From Gemmatimonadota bacterium (GTDB lineage: Bacteria > Gemmatimonadota > Gemmatimonadetes > Longimicrobiales > Gaopeijiaceae): a DNA stretch of 64,000 bases. Position 1 is the first letter of the stretch, and each line of letters starts with the position of its first letter. The stretch spans positions 131,511 through 195,510 of the forward strand of contig JAQBXY010000001.1 in assembly GCA_027623325.1 (NCBI GenBank), in the 5' to 3' direction. Both the position numbers and the translations under genes were made by a program. Positions 58,651 through 64,000 of this stretch are shown piece by piece. The notes below the pieces were generated by a model. The model had not been told where the DNA came from, searched no databases, and saw only the letters and a program-made list of their open reading frames with translations.

Positions 58651-59748
58651 GTGAGCACAGACCTGGACACACCCCGCGGGTACGCGCCGACCGGTAAGGA
58701 CACCGGGCTCGTCAAGCCGAAGGGGACATCGAAGATCAAGGCCCATGAGGGGCTCGATACGATCGACATTCGGTCGAGAAAACCATCGTGGCTGAAAGTT
58801 CGATCGCCCGGAGGGCCGAACTACCTCCGTCTCAAGAAAATGATGCGGTCCGAAGGGCTCCACACCGTATGTGAGGAAGCGGGCTGTCCGAACATTGGAG
58901 AGTGCTGGGAGGCCGGCACGGCCACGTTCATGATCCTCGGAGACGTCTGCACGCGCGCATGCAAGTATTGTGGGGTCGCGCACGGCATGCCGACGGAGTT
59001 GGACTTGGATGAGCCACGGCGCGTCGCACAGACCGTTGCGGAGATGGCTCTGGAGCACGTGGTCATCACGAGCGTCAATCGCGATGAGCTGCCGGATGGG
59101 GGAGCGGAGATTTACGCTGATACCATTCGGCGGATCCACGACGCCGTGCCCGGATGCTCGGTCGAAGTCCTCATCCCGGACTTCAAGGGTGACGAGGATG
59201 CGCTTCAGGTCGTCGTGGTTGCGAAACCAGCGATCCTGGGGCATAACCTCGAGACAGTGCTCCGACTACACCCGGATGTCCGCCCCGGGGGGCGATATTG
59301 GAGGTCGATATCGTACTTAGGTGCGGTAAAGCGCTTCGATGCGAATATGCTCACCAAGACTGGGATCATTCTCGGCATGGGTGAGCGTGACGATGAAATC
59401 CGGCAGGCTATGAGCGATTTGCGCGAGGCCGCAGTGGATATTCTTACCCTGGGTCAGTATCTGCGTCCGTCCCCAATGCACATTCCGGTGGCTCGCTGGG
59501 TAACGCCCGACGAGTTCGCGATGTGGAAGGATGTCGGTGAACGGGAGTTCGGCTTCCGGCACGTCGAATCGGGGCCACTCGTGCGCTCCAGCTATCACGC
59601 GAAGGAACAGGCGCGAGATCTCGAGGCTGGAGGTCCCGGAGCGATCCGCAATGTCATGGAGGCGGACTTGCTCGCGCCTGCCGAGCTTCGTCTGGACCTC
59701 GTACAACTGGAACTCGGCCGGCCTGGCCGCACAGCGAAGGGGGCCTGA
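58651..59748 (+). CDS. lipA: Lipoyl synthase
   Basis: A 365-residue radical-SAM enzyme that inserts two sulfurs into protein-bound octanoyl groups to give lipoyl groups. The auxiliary-cluster Cys motif is CEEAGCPNIGEC (C-x4-C-x5-C), and the radical-SAM motif is CTRACKYC (C-x3-C-x2-C). Near the C terminus RSSYHA contains the conserved Ser. The GTG start gives an N-terminal extension of about 45 residues. It ends 1 bp before the pyruvate dehydrogenase E1 alpha gene, so they are co-transcribed; its product modifies the E2 protein encoded at 61848. Confidence 0.95.
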   Translation: MSTDLDTPRGYAPTGKDTGLVKPKGTSKIKAHEGLDTIDIRSRKPSWLKVRSPGGPNYLRLKKMMRSEGLHTVCEEAGCPNIGECWEAGTATFMILGDVCTRACKYCGVAHGMPTELDLDEPRRVAQTVAEMALEHVVITSVNRDELPDGGAEIYADTIRRIHDAVPGCSVEVLIPDFKGDEDALQVVVVAKPAILGHNLETVLRLHPDVRPGGRYWRSISYLGAVKRFDANMLTKTGIILGMGERDDEIRQAMSDLREAAVDILTLGQYLRPSPMHIPVARWVTPDEFAMWKDVGEREFGFRHVESGPLVRSSYHAKEQARDLEAGGPGAIRNVMEADLLAPAELRLDLVQLELGRPGRTAKGA

Positions 59749-59749
59749 C

Positions 59750-60823
59750 GTGGCCGAAACCAAGACGAAGGTCAGCAAGAATGCCAAGAAGCTCGATGCG
59801 CTGCAGAAGCACGATATCGGGGAGGAACTCGCCCTCGAGCTGATGCGCGACATGCTTCTTTACCGACGCTTCGAAGAGAAGGTCGAAGAGGCTTACGCGA
59901 TCGGAAAGATCGGTGGCTTCTGCCACCTGCATATCGGTCAGGAAGGCGCGGCAGCCGGCACCATCAGGCCGCTTCGCGAAGACGACTATGTCATGAGTGC
60001 GTATCGAGAGCACACCCAGGCGATCGCCAAAGGGGTCACGCCCAACGCGGTTATGGCCGAGCTCTTCGGTCGCGCGACCGGCGCGTCGGGGGGTAAGGGA
60101 GGCTCCATGCACGTCTTCGATGCGAAGACCCGCTTCATGGGCGGTCATGGAATCGTTGGGGGTCAGGTACCGCTTGCGACCGGAATCGCGTGGAAGATCA
60201 AATACCGCGGCGAGGATTCGGTCATCGTGGTCTATATGGGTGACGCTGCGGTGAACCAGGGTGGATTCCACGAGGCCCTCAACATGGCCGCGGTGTGGCA
60301 GCTGCCGATCATCTACGTAGTCGAAAACAACGCCTATGGGATGGGTACTGCGTTCTCTCGGGTATCCCTCACGGACATGATGACGAAGTCCGCCCCGTAC
60401 GGGATTCCCGCCCACTCGGTGAACGGACAGGACGTCCTCGAAACGTATGCCTTCTTCCGGGACCTCGTCGCGGACATCCGCGCCGGTGCAGGGCCTCAAT
60501 TCATCGATCTCCAGACCTATCGGTTTCGTGGTCACTCGATGTCCGATCCCGTCTCGGGGACATACCGATCGGTGGAGGAGGTCGAGAAAGCCAAGATCGA
60601 GGAAGACCCGATCGCGCTCTTGAGAGATGAGCTCTTCCGTATGGACATCCTCGACCAAGACGCGCTGAACCAGATGGACGAGGTGGCTCGGCGCATTTCG
60701 GCGGAATCGGTGGAATTCGCAGAGGCGTCTCCCCTACCGGATCCGTCCGCGCTGTACGAACACGTCTGGGCCGAAGTGAACCCGAACGGGAGGCTCTTCT
60801 TCGACGGAAGGGATCGCGGATAA
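59750..60823 (+). CDS. pdhA: Pyruvate dehydrogenase E1 component, alpha subunit
   Basis: A 357-residue thiamine-diphosphate enzyme subunit. It carries CHLHIGQEGAAAG, GGKGGSMHVFD, HGIVGGQVPLATG, and the thiamine-diphosphate binding motif MGDAAVNQGGFHEALNMAAVW (G-D-x-A... N). The phosphorylation-loop equivalent YRFRGHSMSDP is present. It decarboxylates pyruvate and passes the hydroxyethyl group to E2 lipoyl. GTG 59750 starts 1 bp after lipA. The stop overlaps the E1 beta start (TAATG). Confidence 0.94.
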   Translation: MAETKTKVSKNAKKLDALQKHDIGEELALELMRDMLLYRRFEEKVEEAYAIGKIGGFCHLHIGQEGAAAGTIRPLREDDYVMSAYREHTQAIAKGVTPNAVMAELFGRATGASGGKGGSMHVFDAKTRFMGGHGIVGGQVPLATGIAWKIKYRGEDSVIVVYMGDAAVNQGGFHEALNMAAVWQLPIIYVVENNAYGMGTAFSRVSLTDMMTKSAPYGIPAHSVNGQDVLETYAFFRDLVADIRAGAGPQFIDLQTYRFRGHSMSDPVSGTYRSVEEVEKAKIEEDPIALLRDELFRMDILDQDALNQMDEVARRISAESVEFAEASPLPDPSALYEHVWAEVNPNGRLFFDGRDRG

Positions 60824-61803
60824 TGGCGGTCATGACGTATCGCGAGGCCCTCAACGAAGCGCTTCGCGAAGAGATGCAGAGAGATCCCGACGTCTTCCTC
60901 ATGGGCGAGGAGGTCGCGGAGTACGATGGCGCGTATAAGGTGTCGAAGGGTCTGCTCAAGGAGTTTGGCCCGCAGCGCATTGTTGACTCGCCGATCAGTG
61001 AACTCGGATTCACAGGATTGGGCGTTGGAGCCGCGATGGCAGGGCTCCGTCCCGTGATCGAGTTCATGACCTTCAATTTCGCATTTCTTGCGATCGATCA
61101 GGTCATCAACAGCGCTGCGAAGATGCACTACATGTCGGACGGACAATTCACGATGCCGATCGTGTTTCGGGGACCGACCGGCGCCGCGCTTCAGCTGTCG
61201 GCCCAACACTCGCAGGCGTGCGAGACGTACTATTCGCACGCCCCTGGGTGTAAGGTCGTGACACCGGGAACGCCCGCCGACGCCAAGGGGCTGTTGAAGG
61301 CCGCGATTCGAGATAACGATCCGGTCGCGTTCATGGAGGGGGAACTCCTGTACAACCTCAAAGGTGAGGTTCCGGACGACGACGACTTCGTGATCCCCCT
61401 CGGTGTGGCGGATTTAAAGCGAGAGGGCTCCGACGTATCGATCATCACACACGGCAAGATGATCCACGTAGCGCTTCAGGCCGCGACCAAACTCGAGAAG
61501 GACGGAATCGAGGCCGACGTGCTCGACTTGCGGACCATCCGTCCCCTCGACATGGACGCGATCCTCGCCACAGTCGCGAAGACCAACCGGGTCGTGTATG
61601 TCGAAGAAGGTTGGCCGTACGCCGGCACGGGAGCGCAGATCGTTTCGATGATCCAAGAGGAAGCGTTCGATCATCTCGATGCGCCGATTCTCCGCGTGAC
61701 TCAGGCGGACATCCCGATGCCTTACGCGAAGAACCTCGAGATCTTGGCGAAGCCGTCGGCCAATCACGTCATCGAAGCGGTGAAGAAAGTCCTGTACCGA
61801 TGA
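60823..61803 (+). CDS. pdhB: Pyruvate dehydrogenase E1 component, beta subunit
   Basis: A 326-residue partner of E1 alpha. TYREALNEALREEMQRDPDVF, FLMGEEVAEYDGAYKVSKGL, RIVDSPISELGFTGLGVGAAM and RGPTGAALQLSAQHSQA are family motifs; the E59-type Glu in the first part and the last His region of the domain are present. ATG 60823 overlaps the E1 alpha stop. It is followed by E2 after 44 bp. Confidence 0.95.
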   Translation: MAVMTYREALNEALREEMQRDPDVFLMGEEVAEYDGAYKVSKGLLKEFGPQRIVDSPISELGFTGLGVGAAMAGLRPVIEFMTFNFAFLAIDQVINSAAKMHYMSDGQFTMPIVFRGPTGAALQLSAQHSQACETYYSHAPGCKVVTPGTPADAKGLLKAAIRDNDPVAFMEGELLYNLKGEVPDDDDFVIPLGVADLKREGSDVSIITHGKMIHVALQAATKLEKDGIEADVLDLRTIRPLDMDAILATVAKTNRVVYVEEGWPYAGTGAQIVSMIQEEAFDHLDAPILRVTQADIPMPYAKNLEILAKPSANHVIEAVKKVLYR

Positions 61804-61847
61804 GAACTACGAGAGAGCCGGCCCGCGCGCGCCGCAGGAGTCGATAG

Positions 61848-63095
61848 ATGGTTACGAAAGTCCATATGGAAGCCCTTTCCCCCACCATGGAAGAGGGCCA
61901 GCTGGTGCGGTGGCTCAAGTCGGAAGGGGATGCGATCACCAACGGAGACATTCTCGCGGAGATCGAGACCGACAAGGCGACGATGGAGCTCGTCGCACGC
62001 GGCGACGGCTTTCTGCAGAAGATCTTTCTCCCTGCTGGTGGAACAGCGGAGGTCGGTGCCGTAATTGGAGTGATCGCGCCGGCGGGTGAGGACATTTCCG
62101 GCGTCTCAGGTGTGGCAGGAGGCGTCGCGTCGGCTAAAGCGGCGAGCGACGCGCCCGATCCAACGCCTTCCGCACCGACAGCTGAGGCGATTCCGACGCC
62201 GGTTCCGGCTGCCGTCGGAACGATCTCGAACGGCGGTCGCGTCAAAGCGTCACCGCTGGCGAGGCGGCTGGCCGAGGAGATGGGAGTGGACCTGGCGATC
62301 GTTTCCGGGTCGGGCCCGGGCGGTCGGGTCGTGAAGCGAGATGTCGAGTCGGCGAAGGCCCAAGGGGTCACCGCCCCATCGGTCACCGCCTGGACTTCGG
62401 ACGAAGCCGAGTACGCCGATATGCCGACATCGCAGATGAGAAAGGCCATCGCCAAGCGGCTCATCACTTCGATCGGACCTGTGCCGACGTTCTATCTGAC
62501 GATGGACGTGGACATGGGGCGGGTCATCGAGGCGCGGAAGAGCATCAACGTCATGCTCGAACGAGAGGGTGGCAAAGTCTCCATCAACGACATCGTCCTA
62601 AAGGCGGTAGCCGCCGCCCTTCGTCAACATCCGAACTGTAATGCTCAGTGGCACGACAGCTATGTAAGGCGCTTCAACGCGGTACACATCGGAGTGGCGG
62701 TAGCGATCGAAGATGGGCTCATCACCCCCGTAGTGCGGAACGCACACGCCAAGGGCATCGGTCAGATTGGCGCCGAGGTCAAAGAGCTCGCGGGTAGGGC
62801 GCGGGAAAAGAAGCTGATGCCCGACGAGTACACGGGCGCGACCTTCTCTGTCTCGAACCTCGGGATGTTCGGCATCCACAACTTCACGGCGATCATCAAT
62901 CCGCCCGAGGCCGGAATTCTAGCCGTCGGCGGTATCGAGGATACGCCGGTCGTCGTCGACGGCGCCGTGGTCGTGCGCCCGCGAATGCGCATCACGATGA
63001 GCTGCGACCATCGCGTGATCGATGGCGCGCAGGGATCGCGCTTTCTACAGACGCTCAAGGGGATGCTCGAGGAGCCGACGGCGATTCTGCTCTAG
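61848..63095 (+). CDS. pdhC: Dihydrolipoamide acetyltransferase E2 of pyruvate dehydrogenase
   Basis: A 415-residue E2 protein. Residues about 1-75 are one lipoyl domain with lysine in EIETDKATMELVAR. An Ala/Pro-rich linker, an E3-binding domain (VKASPLARRLAEEMGVDL, then SGSGPGGRVVKRDV) and a linker lead to the catalytic acetyltransferase domain (about residues 190-415) with the active-site motif SCDHRVIDGAQGSRF. It transfers the acetyl group from lipoyl to CoA and builds the complex core. No E3 gene is present here. LipA upstream would supply the lipoyl group. Confidence 0.95.
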   Translation: MVTKVHMEALSPTMEEGQLVRWLKSEGDAITNGDILAEIETDKATMELVARGDGFLQKIFLPAGGTAEVGAVIGVIAPAGEDISGVSGVAGGVASAKAASDAPDPTPSAPTAEAIPTPVPAAVGTISNGGRVKASPLARRLAEEMGVDLAIVSGSGPGGRVVKRDVESAKAQGVTAPSVTAWTSDEAEYADMPTSQMRKAIAKRLITSIGPVPTFYLTMDVDMGRVIEARKSINVMLEREGGKVSINDIVLKAVAAALRQHPNCNAQWHDSYVRRFNAVHIGVAVAIEDGLITPVVRNAHAKGIGQIGAEVKELAGRAREKKLMPDEYTGATFSVSNLGMFGIHNFTAIINPPEAGILAVGGIEDTPVVVDGAVVVRPRMRITMSCDHRVIDGAQGSRFLQTLKGMLEEPTAILL

Positions 63096-63104
63096 GGCCG
63101 CGTC

Positions 63105-63662
63105 CTAGTCGTTCCCCGCACTCCACGGTGGCACGACGTGGTTGGCTCGGGCGTACGCGATTAGCTGGCCGAGGTGCTCGTGCATGTCGGCCATCGCGGT
63201 CGCGACGCTCGCGTGCACCGGCATCGCCCGACCGAAGTACGAACCATCGGAGAGGCGTTTCTCCTCGGACATGGTCGACACCACACCGCTCAGAAAGCGG
63301 AACGAGGTCTCGAGCTCCACGACCATCGCGGCTTTCGAAAGGGCCCCCGCACGTTCCAGTTCAGGACCGAAACCGCGAGCGGCACCGGGCGCTGCCTCAT
63401 AGCCCCACCCCGTCGGGAACAGGTGCGCCTCGGCGATCGCGAGTCCGAGCACTTCGCGGACCGATCGTACGCCTTCCATCGGACGCCAATTGTACTGCGA
63501 CTCACCGAACGCCTCGGCGAGCTGCATGAACTTGCTTCCCATATCCTCGATGTCCGCAACCTGGACGTCTTGCCAGGACGCGAGCTGAGCCTCCGTCATG
63601 TTGGGCACGCCCACGATCATCAACAGGGTCGCTGCGAGACATGTTGCTGCTTTCCTACCCAT
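63105..63662 (-). CDS. Secreted DinB-like four-helix protein
   Basis: A 185-residue exported protein: signal peptide (cleaved after MTEA, near residue 25), then a four-helix DinB-like bundle with YNWRPMEGVRSVREVLGL (near the first metal-ligand region), EAHLFPTGW and a C-terminal DMHEHLGQLIAYARANHVVPPW motif, in which His residues could bind a metal. DinB proteins are stress-linked metalloproteins of mostly unknown function. ATG 63662 was chosen because it starts the signal peptide. It is convergent with the E2 gene, 9 bp apart, and divergent from the amidohydrolase gene. Confidence 0.8.
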   Translation of the reverse strand: MGRKAATCLAATLLMIVGVPNMTEAQLASWQDVQVADIEDMGSKFMQLAEAFGESQYNWRPMEGVRSVREVLGLAIAEAHLFPTGWGYEAAPGAARGFGPELERAGALSKAAMVVELETSFRFLSGVVSTMSEEKRLSDGSYFGRAMPVHASVATAMADMHEHLGQLIAYARANHVVPPWSAGND

Positions 63663-63720
63663 GGTTTCCCGCCTATTACATGACTGACACGGTACGCTTG
63701 ACCATCTACGAGTCTGGCCA

Positions 63721-64000
63721 ATGAACATGACATCTGCAACCGGCCGTCACGGCTCTTCGGGTATCACATGTTGGGGCGCGCTCGTCCTGACCGGATTCGC
63801 TTTCGTCGGCTGCAGTCCACCGTTCGAACCGGCCGATATCGTTCTGGTTGGAGGGCCGGTCGTGACCCTTGCGGAAGCGGGCGTCGTCGGTGGCATTGCC
63901 GTGACCGGCTCACGTATCGTGGCCGTTGGCGCCGAGACGGAGATCCGGCGCTACATCGGGGAAGACACCCGGGTGATTGACCTCGCGGGCCGTTCGGTGA
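63721..64000 (+). CDS. Amidohydrolase-family lipoprotein, 5' part only
   Basis: From ATG 63721 the frame is open to the window edge (93 residues). A signal with lipobox FVGC (near residue 31) leads into ADIVLVGGPVVTLAEAG, GGIAVTGSRIVAVGAE and TRVIDLAGRSV, the N-terminal beta-sandwich of YtcJ-type metal-dependent amidohydrolases. The metal-binding residues would lie beyond the window. The substrate is unknown. The start is ATG AAC ATG ACA; the second ATG (63727) is possible. Confidence 0.85.
   Translation, partial: MNMTSATGRHGSSGITCWGALVLTGFAFVGCSPPFEPADIVLVGGPVVTLAEAGVVGGIAVTGSRIVAVGAETEIRRYIGEDTRVIDLAGRSV

Noticed and set aside
59654-60658. 334-residue minus-strand open frame
   Set aside because: Antisense to pdhA; no start context or domain.
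1-64000. CRISPR arrays, insertion sequences, prophage or integron structures
   Set aside because: I saw no regularly spaced repeats, transposase or integrase motifs, and no terminal inverted repeats.

Overview
The window is a high-GC bacterial chromosome segment, all single-copy cellular genes with one tRNA and no recognisable insertion sequence, prophage or CRISPR array. I infer a Gemmatimonadota-like organism. The clues are paired secreted proteins made of carboxypeptidase-regulatory domains plus a TonB-plug-like tail, long secreted M14 and PafA-type hydrolases, many PD40/beta-propeller lipoproteins, frequent GTG starts and 4-bp stop/start overlaps. This is an inference from protein style, not from a marker gene. 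The segment holds the replication and partition core: dnaA-dnaN with a candidate oriC (about 42.0-42.3 kb), rpmH-rnpA-yidD-yidC-mnmE-mnmG (44.0-49.9 kb), two parS sites and parA-parB (49.9-52.3 kb).

Layout. 0-9.5 kb: partial ferredoxin, a regulatory-domain secreted protein, a minus-strand set (alpha/beta hydrolase, small coiled protein, cobalamin adenosyltransferase, HD-like protein), then a plus-strand set (zinc-ribbon/HTH membrane protein, RDD protein, CcdA, DsbA-like lipoprotein, beta-propeller, YaiI) and a ribbon-helix-helix/nucleotidyltransferase fusion with a perfect palindrome in its promoter. 9.6-16 kb: M23 peptidase, a MarR-ArsM arsenic pair sharing an operator-like motif, a decayed hybrid histidine kinase, lipoproteins, a second regulatory-domain secreted protein and a TetR repressor. 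16-26 kb: coupled AraC-like and SARP/AAA regulators, an HD-GYP phosphodiesterase preceded by a tiny ORF, a frameshifted conserved gene, a PafA-like phosphatase and thymidine kinase. 26.4-33.2 kb: tRNA-Asn and an envelope-lipid zone (PlsC, a Tam41-like CDP-DAG synthase candidate, a CDP-alcohol phosphatidyltransferase, a lipid kinase, UppS). 33-40.9 kb: Ada, a large LuxR ATPase regulator, ModAB fusion plus ModC, thioesterase, PyrE.

40.9-53.5 kb is the origin and partition region. It ends in parA-parB-M23 peptidase followed by a broken bactofilin joined to the 3' end of a histidine kinase. 53.7-64 kb holds an M14 peptidase, a zinc-ribbon TPR protein, an epimerase, a LOG-family protein, then lipA and the pyruvate dehydrogenase genes (E1 alpha, E1 beta, E2) in one run. 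LipA would make the lipoyl group that E2 needs. A DinB-like secreted protein and the start of an amidohydrolase lipoprotein close the window.

Four loci look broken: 12.0-12.3, 22.3-23.0, 50.0-50.4 and 53.2-53.5 kb. They may be real decay or, for the single-base shifts, sequencing errors. The most novel candidates are the PlsC/Tam41-like/CDP-alcohol transferase operon, the RHH-pseudo-nucleotidyltransferase fusion with its operator, and the tiny hydrophobic ORF ahead of the HD-GYP gene.
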